The translations under genes were made by a program, and so were the position numbers. The notes under the pieces are model-generated. The model was not told the DNA's origin and ran no database searches. It was given only the letters and a program-made list of their open reading frames with translations. Positions 26,890 through 35,397 of a stretch of DNA of 64,000 nucleotides are shown here, one piece after another; within the stretch, counting starts at the first letter, position 1; each line of letters opens with the position of its first letter. Where the stretch lies: the NCBI RefSeq assembly GCF_034377145.1, contig NZ_CP139708.1:124001-188000 (forward strand), read 5' to 3'. The DNA comes from Sulfitobacter sp. OXR-159 (GTDB lineage Bacteria > Pseudomonadota > Alphaproteobacteria > Rhodobacterales > Rhodobacteraceae).

Positions 26890-28079
26890 CACGCCGCGTC
26901 TTTTTGCGCTGCCGCGGTATGGCCGCGATAGTATTCTTGGGCCGCCGCGACCCCGGAGCCGAGTTTGATGTCCAATCCAAGATCGACCATGCACATTTCT
27001 GCGGTCGCGATGCCAGAGAGTGCCATGACATCCGTCAGGCTGCCGAGGTGGCCAATCCGGAAGACCTTGCCCGCGACCTCACCGAGCCCCACGCCAAAGG
27101 CCACGCCATACTTGTTGGCAGCATGTGTCACGATATCGGTGGCGTTGAAGTCTTCGGGCGTCCGAATGGCGCTGACAGTGTCAGAGTAAACCGAAGGGTC
27201 CGTGGCGCAAAGTTCAAGGCCCCAAGCGCCCACCGCCGCGCGCACACCCTCCGCAATCCGGAAGTGCCGGGCAAACACGTTCTCCAGACCTTCGGTCAGC
27301 AGCATGTTGCAGGCTTGGTTCAGACCGTTCAGCAGTCCCACAGCAGGCGTATAGGGATAGGCGTTGTTCGCGTAGCCTTTGGCCATGTCGTGTACGTCGA
27401 AAAACGTGCGGGGCAGAGTGGCGGTTTTGGTGGCCTCCATCGCCTTGGGTGAGAAGCCAACAATGGCGAGGCCAGCGGGCAGCATGAAGCCTTTTTGTGA
27501 CCCGGTCACGGCAACATCCACGCCCCATTCGTCGAAACGGAAATCCATTGAGGCAATTGACGAAACACCATCCACCAACAGCATCGCTGGATGGCCCGAT
27601 GCGTCCAGCGCACGGCGCACGGCCGCAATGTCTGATTTCACGCCGGTGGCTGTTTCATTATGCGTGGCAAGAACGGCCTTGATCTCATGGCTTTTGTCAG
27701 CGGTCAGGATCTCTTCGTAGCGATCCGCCGGGATCCCTGCGCCCCATGCGGTTTCGACTGTCTGCACAGCAAGACCATGACGCTGGCACATATCGATCCA
27801 ACGATGGCTGAACATACCGTTGCGTGCCGCAAGCACTTTGTCACCCGATGAGAGCGTGTTGGTCAGCGCAGTTTCCCACCCCCCCGTGCCGGTGGACGGA
27901 AAAATGAAGATTTCTGCGTTGTCGCTTTTGAGGATCTTACGAACACTTGCGCGAGCGGGATGTAGAATTTGCCCAAACAGCGGTGACCGGTGGTCGATCG
28001 TAGGCATGTCGCAAGCCTTGCGCAGGCTCTCGGGAATGTTGGTCGGGCCCGGGATGAAAACGGGATTTTGAAAGCTCAT
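26889..28079 (-). CDS. bhcA: Aspartate-glyoxylate aminotransferase BhcA
   Basis: Class V aminotransferase, 396 residues, transferring the amino group of aspartate to glyoxylate to give oxaloacetate and glycine, the entry of the cycle. The N-terminal FIPGPTNIPESLRKA and the PLP lysine in TGSQKGFMLPAG (about residue 195) match the serine/aspartate-glyoxylate aminotransferases. First gene of the minus-strand operon, divergent from bhcR. The start follows GGAGACC. Its amino donor is regenerated by BhcD, so the four enzymes make a closed cycle. Confidence 0.93.
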   Translation of the reverse strand: MSFQNPVFIPGPTNIPESLRKACDMPTIDHRSPLFGQILHPARASVRKILKSDNAEIFIFPSTGTGGWETALTNTLSSGDKVLAARNGMFSHRWIDMCQRHGLAVQTVETAWGAGIPADRYEEILTADKSHEIKAVLATHNETATGVKSDIAAVRRALDASGHPAMLLVDGVSSIASMDFRFDEWGVDVAVTGSQKGFMLPAGLAIVGFSPKAMEATKTATLPRTFFDVHDMAKGYANNAYPYTPAVGLLNGLNQACNMLLTEGLENVFARHFRIAEGVRAAVGAWGLELCATDPSVYSDTVSAIRTPEDFNATDIVTHAANKYGVAFGVGLGEVAGKVFRIGHLGSLTDVMALSGIATAEMCMVDLGLDIKLGSGVAAAQEYYRGHTAAAQKDAA

Positions 28080-28141
28080 GGACGGTCTCCTTCCGTTGTT
28101 GGCTTCACAATAGACCGGACCAGGGCGAACCGATATTTTTT

Positions 28142-28156
28142 TGAAATAGGGTTTCA
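28142..28156. promoter_or_regulatory. Candidate BhcR operator in the bhcA-bhcR intergenic region
   Basis: TGAAATAGGGTTTCA: five-base arms TGAAA and TTTCA around a 5-base centre, 63 bases upstream of the bhcA start. IclR regulators such as BhcR bind short palindromes between divergent genes. A second TTTC/GAAA site lies at 28224. Binding is inferred only. Confidence 0.4.
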
Positions 28157-28223
28157 GTTTTTGGGTTAATGCGTAAAGATGAGTGTTGTCAGTGCGTTAT
28201 ATTTTTCACATGGTGATTTCGTC

Positions 28224-28236
28224 TTTCACATAGAAA
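28224..28236. promoter_or_regulatory. Second candidate BhcR operator, next to the bhcR start
   Basis: TTTCACATAGAAA: arms TTTC and GAAA around ACATA, 12 bases before the bhcR ATG. Its arms resemble those of the 28142 site in composition. May allow autoregulation. Confidence 0.35.
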
Positions 28237-28248
28237 CGAAGGGTTCTT

Positions 28249-28516
28249 ATGGAATCTCGAGACAATGGTTCAGGAACTGGTCGGAAAGCACGCGGAAGGC
28301 CCCGTGGCTGGACGGACAAGACCGCGCAGAACACGATCAAATCGCTCGACCGGGCCATGGAGGTGTTCGAGTATCTCAGCGAAGCGCAGGGCAAGCCGCT
28401 CTCTAAGTTGGCAGATGAGATGCGCCAATCGCCAGCGACCGTCTACCGTATCCTTGTAACCCTTGAGGGCAGGGGGCTGGTCGAATTCGATCACGAAGAG
28501 CAGGTTTGGTACATTG
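28249..28516 (+). pseudogene. bhcR: bhcR 5' part, IclR-type DNA-binding domain, cut by the Tn3-family transposon
   Basis: Encodes the N-terminal 89 residues of the BhcR activator: a basic leader (KARGRPRGW), then the IclR winged helix-turn-helix (SLDRAMEVFEYLSEAQG, MRQSPATVYRILVTLEGRG) up to Glu-Gln-Val-Trp-Tyr-Ile-Gly. At 28517 the transposon begins, and the frame reads about 25 transposon residues before a stop at 28591-28593. The effector domain is at 34817-35397. Joining 28249-28516 to 34817-35397 gives 849 bases, exactly 283 codons with no stop, and restores WYIGPRAFVIGARF, the normal IclR linker. Confidence 0.93.
28512..28516 (+). repeat. Tn3-family target-site duplication, left copy (CATTG)
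   Basis: CATTG directly before the left inverted repeat; the same five bases follow the right inverted repeat at 34812-34816. Five bases is the standard duplication for Tn3-family transposons. Confidence 0.93.
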
Positions 28517-28553
28517 GGGGTCGAGTGGGGCTGAGTGCAGAAAACCCCTTTAA
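28517..28553 (+). repeat. Left inverted repeat of the Tn3-family transposon
   Basis: 37 bases starting GGGGTCGAGTGGGGCTGAG and ending CCCCTTTAA; identical to the reverse complement of 34775-34811. Confidence 0.95.
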
Positions 28554-30224
28554 CCCACATTTCCCAAGTAAGGCGCTGATTTCGCTGTCCTGACCATTAT
28601 ATTTCCTATATAAAACATGGTGTTGAAGGCTGCGAGGGGCGCGTTTCATGGATCACCCAGAGGGTGCGGGCTTGCAACGGGCAGATCGGGTGGATTTCGA
28701 CCCTCGCGTGCGGCTGGAATTTCGCGGCACGCAGCTCAGTTCCGACGGCGGCCTTCTGGTGATGCGCGAGCTTGATGACGCGCTCGGGTTGTCCGATTTG
28801 GCGTCAGCGGCGCTGCGCGATACTCGCTCTGGCAAGAACACGGTCCATCGGCTCGACGGCCTGTTCCGGCAATCAGTCTTTGGGCGGCTGGCCGGATACG
28901 AGGATGTCAACGACGCCAACCGTCTCGCCTGCGATCCGGTCATGCGCCAAGTTGTCGGCGGCAGAGCGGTCGATGCACAAGCGGCCTCGGCATCGCAGAT
29001 GGGACGGTTCGAGACCGAGACGCTGGCTCTGGCCGGGAACCGTGCCGCGCTGGCCGACCTGAACGGGCAATGGATCGACCGGTTCCATGACCGTAACGGG
29101 CTGAAGTACATCGTTCTGGACATGGACAGCTCGGTCAGCCCGACCCATGGCGACCAGGAAGGGTCCGCCTGGAATGGCCATTTCGACTGTAGCTGCTATC
29201 ACCCCAACTTTCTGTTCAACCAGTTCGGGATGCTGGAACGCTGCGCCCTGCGCCATGGCAACGTCCACAGCGCCGATGGCTGGCGTGATGTTCTCGACCC
29301 CGTCATTGCGCGCTACGCGGAGCGCGACCTTGGTGGCAGGTTCTTCCGGGCCGATGCTGCCTACGCGATCCCGGCGATCTATGAGCGATTGGAAGAAGCG
29401 CGGTTCTTCTACGCCATCCGGCTGCCCGCAAACGCGGTCCTCAAGGACAAGATCGCGCATCGGCTAACGCGCCCTGTCGGGCGGCCGTCACTGACCAAGG
29501 TCAAGCGGTTCTTCGAGGAATTCGAGTATCAGGCGGCGTCCTGGGACAAGGAACGCCGGGTGATCGCCAAGATCGAATGGCATCCGGGCGAACTGTTCCC
29601 GCGTGTCGGCTTCATCGTCACCAACCTGCCGATGGAGCCGGACTGGGTGGTGCGGTTCTACAACCAGCGCGGCACCGCCGAGCAGCACATCAAAGAGGGC
29701 AAATACGCCTTTCGCTGGACGCGGCTGTCGTGCCGGAAGTTCCGCGACAATGAGGTGCGGCTGCAACTGCACGCCCTGGCGTACAACCTGGCCACCTTCT
29801 TGCGCTGCATCGAGCTGCCCGAAGCCATGGCCGACTGGTCGTTGACCAGCCTGCAACTGAAGCTGATCAAGATCGGGGCACGTGTGGTCCGTCACGCCCG
29901 CACCATCACCTTCCAGCTGGCCGAGGTCGCTGTCACCGGCACGATGGTACGCGCCATCCTCGCCGCTATCCGCCGATTGCGAGCGCCACCGCTATGCGCA
30001 TGATCGCGATCCACGCTCAAACTGAACGAAAGCGGCTGGACAGATCTGTCCGCTGCGCTGAAAAACGCCGCCCCTGGGCAAGGAAACAGCGGCTTCGCGG
30101 TCTGATCCGTCCAGATCCAGCAGTCTGCGCGACCGCAGGTGCCGCTTGCGGCAGAAAATCCTTGTCTAGCGATCGGATACAGGCGATCTTCACCTCAAAC
30201 GACACGCCACCTGGGGAATGCAGG
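28554..30224 (+). mobile_element. IS1380-family element at the inner edge of the transposon's left repeat
   Basis: Contains an intact IS1380-type transposase. The left end CCCACATTTCCCAAGT (28554-28569) and the reverse complement of 30209-30224 match at 12 of 16 bases and are taken as the inverted repeats, giving 1671 bp, close to the 1.66-kb size of IS1380. It begins directly after the Tn3-type repeat. No target duplication is visible, so the right boundary is uncertain. Confidence 0.6.
28648..30003 (+). CDS. IS1380-family transposase
   Basis: A 451-residue DDE transposase. Recognisable blocks are LSSDGGLLVMRELD at the N-terminus, VLDMDSSVSPTHGDQEG with the first catalytic Asp (about residue 157), FRADAAYAIP with the second, and the late NQRGTAEQHIKEGK with the catalytic Glu. 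No disruption. Size and motifs match the group. Confidence 0.92.
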   Translation: MDHPEGAGLQRADRVDFDPRVRLEFRGTQLSSDGGLLVMRELDDALGLSDLASAALRDTRSGKNTVHRLDGLFRQSVFGRLAGYEDVNDANRLACDPVMRQVVGGRAVDAQAASASQMGRFETETLALAGNRAALADLNGQWIDRFHDRNGLKYIVLDMDSSVSPTHGDQEGSAWNGHFDCSCYHPNFLFNQFGMLERCALRHGNVHSADGWRDVLDPVIARYAERDLGGRFFRADAAYAIPAIYERLEEARFFYAIRLPANAVLKDKIAHRLTRPVGRPSLTKVKRFFEEFEYQAASWDKERRVIAKIEWHPGELFPRVGFIVTNLPMEPDWVVRFYNQRGTAEQHIKEGKYAFRWTRLSCRKFRDNEVRLQLHALAYNLATFLRCIELPEAMADWSLTSLQLKLIKIGARVVRHARTITFQLAEVAVTGTMVRAILAAIRRLRAPPLCA

Positions 30225-30821
30225 ATGAAGAGAAGACATTTCATGACCGGCGTAGCAGCCAGCGGCGCCGCTTTGACGAGCGGCATTGCCACCGCTGCGC
30301 TTGCGCATCCGCCGAAGGAAATGCCGAGCTACGACATGCCTGAAGACATGATGCCGCAGATGGTACCTATCGCAAAGGGCGCCACACCCTATGAGATCCA
30401 CGTCGATCCCGACAACTTCGCGCTTTACTGGACGCTGCCGGACGATATGGCGATGCGCTATACTGTTGGCGTCGGCCGTCCGGGCCTCTATGAGGCGGGC
30501 GAGTTCTACATCGGCGCAAAGAAAGAATGGCCAAGCTGGACGCCCACGCCCGGCATGTTGGAACGCGAACCAGAGAAATACGGCAAATACCGTGACGGGA
30601 TGCCCGGCGGCCTAGATAACCCGCTCGGCTCGCGAGCCTTGTACCTCTTTACCCCCGAAAAGGGCGACACGTTCCTGCGCATCCACGGCACCGACGATCC
30701 GAGCACTTTGGGCAAACGGGTGTCGAACGGCTGTGCGCGTCTGGTGAACGACCAGATGGCAGAGCTTTACGAAAAAGTCCCGATGGACACGCGGGTGGTC
30801 CTTTACGAACCGCTAACCTGA
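30225..30821 (+). CDS. L,D-transpeptidase (YkuD family), Tat-exported, transposon passenger
   Basis: A 198-residue exported protein. The N-terminus MKRRHFMTGVAASGAALTSG is a twin-arginine-like signal ending near Ala-Leu-Ala. The YkuD catalytic region reads FLRIHGTDDPSTLG and SNGCARL, with His and the nucleophile Cys in place. Family enzymes make 3-3 peptidoglycan cross-links or attach proteins to peptidoglycan in the periplasm. The ATG at 30225 follows GGGGA; the longer frame from 29994 overlaps the IS1380 end. It lies inside the transposon as apparent cargo; an envelope gene is unusual there. Confidence 0.85.
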   Translation: MKRRHFMTGVAASGAALTSGIATAALAHPPKEMPSYDMPEDMMPQMVPIAKGATPYEIHVDPDNFALYWTLPDDMAMRYTVGVGRPGLYEAGEFYIGAKKEWPSWTPTPGMLEREPEKYGKYRDGMPGGLDNPLGSRALYLFTPEKGDTFLRIHGTDDPSTLGKRVSNGCARLVNDQMAELYEKVPMDTRVVLYEPLT

Positions 30822-30845
30822 TTTGATGATCTGCCGAATACAATG

Positions 30846-30880
30846 GCCCGGAACGGAGATGATCCGTTCCGGGCTTTGTT
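30846..30880 (+). terminator. Intrinsic terminator after the L,D-transpeptidase gene
   Basis: A perfect 12-bp stem: GCCCGGAACGGA (30846-30857) pairs with TCCGTTCCGGGC (30863-30874), loop GATGA, followed by TTTGTT. The short T run is imperfect, but the stem is strong. Confidence 0.75.
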
Positions 30881-31201
30881 CGTCCAACGACTGAAACAAT
30901 CGGTCACGGGTCGGGTAGCCGACCCCGGACACGGCCCGTTCACCTTTGCGCGACCCCCATCTTTTCGATTTCTGGTGATGAGAAAAGCATCACTTGGGCG
31001 GCTAAAGAACTGCGGTAACCGCCTATTTCTACGTTAAAATTCAGATTGTTACCGTCACTACACAACCGGTCTCACTCCGACACAGAGCGGTGAGCCGAGT
31101 TGCTTTGTCTCAGCACCCTATCCCTCGGTAATATAAAGCTATCCAACGCGGTATCCCCGTTTAAGGTTTCTGTTGGGTTGTTTGCGCGTTGAGACTGACG
31201 C
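30881..31201. other. Intergenic stretch inside the transposon, no gene seen
   Basis: About 320 bases between the terminator and the 3' end of tnpR. No credible reading frame, repeat or known motif was found on either strand. Confidence 0.6.
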
Positions 31202-31753
31202 TCACGGTTCGTTCGCTCCGAGATACCGATAGATTGTCGCTTTTGAGAGGCTGTAGTGTGCCATCAGATCTTTGATCAGCATTCCAGCGGTACGCTTTTT
31301 GCGTAGCTCAACGATCTGATCTTCTGAAAGCGCGGGTCGTTTGCCGAACTGTACGCCGCGATCTTTGGCCTTCTTGATCCCATCCATCTGTCGCTCGGCG
31401 CGGATTTCGGTTTCGAACTGGCCAATGGCTCCGAGCATGTTGAACAGCAGCCGCCCGGTTGCGTCGGACGTGTCGATATTCTGATCGAGCACGACCAGAT
31501 CGACACCTTTCTGTTTCAGTGTTTCAGCGATCTGGCAAAGGTGCAGTGTGGATCGCGCCAATCGGTCGATACGTGTGACAATCAGCTGGTCACCGTCGCG
31601 GACGTAATTCAGGCATTCTTTCAGCTGAGGGCGGGCGTCCGTCGTACCACTGCGCTTCTCTTCGAAAAGCTTGTCGCAGCCATCCAGCTTTTCGCGCTGC
31701 ACGTCCAGAGATTGTCCGACTGAGCTGACGCGGGCGTATCCGACTTTGGCCAT
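31202..31753 (-). CDS. tnpR: Tn3-family serine resolvase TnpR
   Basis: Resolves transposition cointegrates at res. The 183-residue serine recombinase has the catalytic N-terminus KVGYARVSSVGQSLDVQ (nucleophile Ser near residue 10), TRIDRLARST, then GAIGQFETEIRAERQ and a C-terminal helix-turn-helix (KDLMAHYSLSKATIYRYLG). ATG 31753 is preferred because resolvases start just before the KVGYARVS motif and because the longer frame (to 31813) would cover the res site. Divergent from tnpA. Confidence 0.9.
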   Translation of the reverse strand: MAKVGYARVSSVGQSLDVQREKLDGCDKLFEEKRSGTTDARPQLKECLNYVRDGDQLIVTRIDRLARSTLHLCQIAETLKQKGVDLVVLDQNIDTSDATGRLLFNMLGAIGQFETEIRAERQMDGIKKAKDRGVQFGKRPALSEDQIVELRKKRTAGMLIKDLMAHYSLSKATIYRYLGANEP

Positions 31754-31877
31754 AGTGTCTCGAATAAATTCAGAGGTCTTGCGACTGTCATATTGAGACA
31801 TTGAAAAAGACATGGCAAGCGAATGGTCTCAATTTCTACAGTTTTGAAGACCCTCTCCGTATAGAAAGACGACCCTC
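31754..31877. promoter_or_regulatory. res recombination site and divergent tnpR/tnpA promoters
   Basis: A 124-base gap, the canonical size of a Tn3-family res region. A 28-base imperfect dyad GGTCTCAATTTC...TTGAAGACC lies at 31825-31852, the size of res site I. Further TGTC...GACA-type arms occur at about 31786-31800 (TGTCATATTGAGACA). These are taken as resolvase-binding subsites; the exact crossover is not assigned. Confidence 0.65.
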
Positions 31878-34778
31878 ATGGCACACCGAGCGGTTCTGAC
31901 CGCGCGACAGCGCGCGGCCCTTTTCCACCTTCCAACGGATGAGGCGTTGATCCTTCGGCATTACGCCCTGTCCGATGAAGACATCGATTTTATCCGCACC
32001 CGCCGCCGCCCTGAGAACCTGATCGGATTTGCGCTGCAGCTTTGTGCCCTTCGATATCCGGGACGGCTGCTGAGGCCCGGAGAGATCATCCCCAAAGAAA
32101 TGTCTGACTTCATCGCCGCCCAGCTCGGCGTCAAACCCGATGACCTTCTACATTATGCCGAGCGAGAGAACACACGGCACGAGCACCTGGAAGTACTGCG
32201 CAAGATTTATAGGTACGAGATGTTCAAGGGCAAGCGGGTCAAACAGATGCGTGCGTGGCTTGATCAGAATGCCGAAGGTGCGCAATCGAGCGAAGGTCTG
32301 GTGAGGGCCTTTGTGCAAGAATGTCGTGGGCGGCATATCATCCTGCCGGGAACGACTGTCATGGAACGGATGTGCGCCGACGCGCTTGTTGCTGCCGAAC
32401 GCCGGATCGAAACTCGGATAACGGCGCGCCTTGACCGCGCGATGCGCGCTCGTCTCGATGGCTTATTGAATGAGGAAGAGGAGGGCCAAACCACCACGTT
32501 CGTGTGGTTGCGCCAGTTTGAGCCAGGCAAGAACTCCGCAGATATCAACCGCCTGCTTGATCGGCTGGAGTTTCTGAAGGCGATTGCCTTGGCACCAGAA
32601 ATTATGGACGACATCCCAGCACATCGGGTCACGCGGCTGCGCCGTCAGGGAGAACGCTACTTTGCGAAAGGACTACGTGACATCACCAGTGACCGCCGCC
32701 TTGCCATCCTGGCCGTCTGCGTCGTGGAATGGAGCGCTGCCATCGCAGATACCGTTGTGGAAACACATGACAGGATTGTAGGCAGCGTCTGGCGGGATGC
32801 GAAACGGATCTGCGACGCGCGGGTCACGGAAGCTCAGGCGGACGTCGCAAAGACCCTGGCTGGATTTGAGACCCTGGGATCAAACCTATTGATGGCCAAA
32901 GGCGACGATGCCGCCCTCGCCAATGCCGTCGATAGTTCTTGCGGCTGGAGCGGCCTTGAAAGTCTGGTCGCGCAAGCAACACAGCTTCAGGCAACGGTGA
33001 AAGCAGATACTCTGGCCCATGTGTCCAAGGGCTTCCACCGGTTCAAACGCTATGCTCGGCGCATGTTGAATGCTCTGGATATGACATGCGCCAGTGTGGC
33101 CCAGCCATTGATCACGGCAGCGCAGATTATCCGTGACAAACAGGATATCCCGGCCACATCGCTGACCTTTTTACAACCACGTTCGAAATGGCGACCGCAA
33201 TTCCGCGCGCCCGATATTGATCAAGAGCGGCTGTGGGTTGTCGCCGTCCTGTGCCACCTGCGCGATGCGTTCCGTTCTGGCGATATCTGGCTTCCGCATT
33301 CGCGGCGTCATGCCGACATGAAGCAAGCCCTTGTGTCCATCGATGCCGCCCGCGCCATGGGGCTTTCAATGCCACTGGAACCAGAGATCTGGATGGCTGA
33401 TCGAAAGCGCCGCTTGGAAGAGGGGCTGAAACGGCTGGCCAAGGCGGTGCGCTCCAAAACCTTGCCGAGTGGAGTCATTGAAGACGGCGTTTTGCGCGTG
33501 AGCCGTCTTGACGCCGATGTGCCGGAGGAGGCCGGTGATCTCGTCCTCGATCTTTACCGTCGTCTGCCGGAGACGCGGATCACCGATATTCTCACAGAGG
33601 TCGACAAAGACACCGGCTTCACCGAAGCCTTCACGCATCTGCACACCGGTGCCCCATGCCGTGACAAGATTGGCTTGCTGAACGTGCTCCTGGCGGAGGG
33701 TCTCAATCTAGGCCTGAGTAAAATGGCAAATGCCACCAACACTCATGACTTCATACAGCTTTCCCGTTTGTCACGGTGGCATGTCGAAAGCGAGGGAATG
33801 GCCCGCGCCCTGGCCATGGTGATTGATGCGCAGACCCACCTGCCAATGACCAAATTCTGGGGTGTAGGGAAAACGGCTTCCAGTGATGGGCAGTTTTTCC
33901 CAACGACGCGGCAGGGCGAGGCAATGAACCTCATCAACGCAAAATACGGCAACGAGCCGGGCATAAAGGCCTACACCCACGTCTCTGACCAGTATGCGCC
34001 ATTCGCCACTCAGGTCATTCCCGCCACGGTGAGCGAGGCACCTTATATCCTCGACGGCTTGCTGATGAACGAGGCGGGACGGAAGATAAAAGAGCAGTAT
34101 GCCGACACCGGCGGCTTCACCGATCTCGTCTTCGCCGCCACGTCCCTGCTCGGGTACCACTTCCATCCCCGCATTCGTGACCTGTCCTCCAAGAGGTTGC
34201 ATGTGTTTGACCTCCGCGCTGTTCCCAAAGAGCTGAAAGGGTTAACCGGGGACAAAATTCGGGAAGCGAAGATCGTCGAAAACTGGCCGGATGTTTTGCG
34301 CTGTATCGCAACAATGCTGTCGGGCCGGATGCAGCCAAGTCACCTCCTCAAGAAATTGGCCGCGCGCCCGAGGCAACATGATCTGGCGTTGGCCTTGCGG
34401 GAGATCGGCCGGGTCGAACGCACATTGTTCATCATCGAATGGCTGCTCGACACCGACATGCAGCGCCGCGCCCATATCGGCTTGAACAAGGGAGAGGCAC
34501 ATCACGCCCTGAAAGGTGCTCTTCGGATCGGGCGTCAGGGAGAAATCCGCGACCGTACCACGGAAGGACAACACTTCCGCATCGCTGGCCTCAATCTGCT
34601 GACCGCCATCATCATTTATTGGAATTCCAAACAGCTCGGAAACGCTGTGGCAAGGCGACAGCGGGCAGGATTGGATTGCCCACCCGAACTCCTCGCCCAC
34701 ATATCGCCGCTTGGGTGGGCCCATATCATCCTAACAGGCGAATATCGTTGGCGGAAAATAGAAGCGCAAAATCCTTAA
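31878..34778 (+). CDS. tnpA: Tn3-family transposase TnpA
   Basis: A 966-residue transposase, normal for the family. It has the DUF4158 N-terminal region (LTARQRAALFHLPTD, then FALQLCALRYPGR) and the C-terminal Tn3 DDE domain with FSSDGQFF-like GKTASSDGQFFP (first Asp, about residue 655), LDGLLMN and EGQHFRIAGLNLLTAIIIYWN near the end. No stop or shift. Its last bases run into the right inverted repeat, typical of Tn3 layout. Confidence 0.95.
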   Translation: MAHRAVLTARQRAALFHLPTDEALILRHYALSDEDIDFIRTRRRPENLIGFALQLCALRYPGRLLRPGEIIPKEMSDFIAAQLGVKPDDLLHYAERENTRHEHLEVLRKIYRYEMFKGKRVKQMRAWLDQNAEGAQSSEGLVRAFVQECRGRHIILPGTTVMERMCADALVAAERRIETRITARLDRAMRARLDGLLNEEEEGQTTTFVWLRQFEPGKNSADINRLLDRLEFLKAIALAPEIMDDIPAHRVTRLRRQGERYFAKGLRDITSDRRLAILAVCVVEWSAAIADTVVETHDRIVGSVWRDAKRICDARVTEAQADVAKTLAGFETLGSNLLMAKGDDAALANAVDSSCGWSGLESLVAQATQLQATVKADTLAHVSKGFHRFKRYARRMLNALDMTCASVAQPLITAAQIIRDKQDIPATSLTFLQPRSKWRPQFRAPDIDQERLWVVAVLCHLRDAFRSGDIWLPHSRRHADMKQALVSIDAARAMGLSMPLEPEIWMADRKRRLEEGLKRLAKAVRSKTLPSGVIEDGVLRVSRLDADVPEEAGDLVLDLYRRLPETRITDILTEVDKDTGFTEAFTHLHTGAPCRDKIGLLNVLLAEGLNLGLSKMANATNTHDFIQLSRLSRWHVESEGMARALAMVIDAQTHLPMTKFWGVGKTASSDGQFFPTTRQGEAMNLINAKYGNEPGIKAYTHVSDQYAPFATQVIPATVSEAPYILDGLLMNEAGRKIKEQYADTGGFTDLVFAATSLLGYHFHPRIRDLSSKRLHVFDLRAVPKELKGLTGDKIREAKIVENWPDVLRCIATMLSGRMQPSHLLKKLAARPRQHDLALALREIGRVERTLFIIEWLLDTDMQRRAHIGLNKGEAHHALKGALRIGRQGEIRDRTTEGQHFRIAGLNLLTAIIIYWNSKQLGNAVARRQRAGLDCPPELLAHISPLGWAHIILTGEYRWRKIEAQNP

Positions 34779-34811
34779 AGGGGTTTTCTGCACTCAGCCC
34801 CACTCGACCCC
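34775..34811 (-). repeat. Right inverted repeat of the Tn3-family transposon
   Basis: Perfect 37-base inverse of the left repeat. Overlaps the last four bases of tnpA. Confidence 0.95.
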
Positions 34812-34816
34812 CATTG
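34812..34816 (+). repeat. Tn3-family target-site duplication, right copy (CATTG)
   Basis: Second copy of the five-base target, directly after the right inverted repeat and before the rest of bhcR. Confidence 0.93.
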
Positions 34817-35397
34817 GTCCGCGCGCGTTTGTGATCGGCGCGCGTTTCCTTCGGCGCACAAGTCTTGTCGATCGAGCGCGACCCATCATGCGAAAGCTGA
34901 TGGAAACGACCGGTGAAACAGCTAATATCGGCGTCGGAAAAGAAGAGGCGGTCCTGTTTCTGAGCCAAGTGGAGACACATGCGAACATCCGCGCCTTTTT
35001 CCCGCCCGGCAGCCTTTCTCCGATGCATGCATCCGGCATTGGCAAGGCGTTGCTCGCATATATGGATCCTGAGCGTTTGGACAAACTACTCTCGAAGGGG
35101 CAGATGACGCGGTTTACCGCACATACGATCATCGATCCGACGGCCCTGCGCCAGAATCTCGAAGCCATTCGGGAAAGCGGCTTTTCAGTTGATAATGAAG
35201 AGAGGAACGAAGGCATGCGCTGTATCGCGGCGCCGGTATTCGACATGAATGGCGAAGCTGTCGCGGGAATCTCGATATCCGGGCCAACCAGCAGGGTCGG
35301 CGCGTCTGAGGTCGAAGAATTGAGCCGCCCCGTCATCAAGGCGGCTCACCAATTGAGCTTCGCAATCGGGGGCAGCGTTACTCGGCCGCAGCCTTGA
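34817..35397 (+). pseudogene. bhcR: bhcR 3' part, IclR effector-binding domain
   Basis: Encodes the C-terminal 193 residues of BhcR: linker GARFLRRTSLVDRARPIMR, then the IclR effector domain with NIGVGKEEAVLFLSQVE, LSPMHASGIGKALLAYM and GMRCIAAPVFDMNGEAVAGIS. The frame can begin at GTG 34831, but no ribosome site is evident. No further lesion has accumulated, which suggests recent disruption. Its last 20 bases overlap the 3' end of the convergent allE gene. Confidence 0.93.

Larger units (their letters stand above)
28517..34811. mobile_element. Tn3-family transposon, 6295 bp, inserted in bhcR
   Basis: Bounded by 37-base perfect inverted repeats beginning GGGGTCGAG and flanked by the CATTG duplication. 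Contents from left to right: an IS1380-type element, an L,D-transpeptidase gene, a terminator, tnpR (minus), a res region and tnpA (plus). Both ends and both transposition genes are intact, so it may still be mobile. Insertion splits bhcR after codon 89. Confidence 0.93.

Noticed and set aside
28550..30228. Target-site duplication for IS1380
   Set aside because: The bases on the two sides (TTAA and ATGA) do not match, so no duplication is claimed.
30843..31037. 64-codon frame after the L,D-transpeptidase
   Set aside because: It begins inside a strong terminator hairpin and has no recognisable features.
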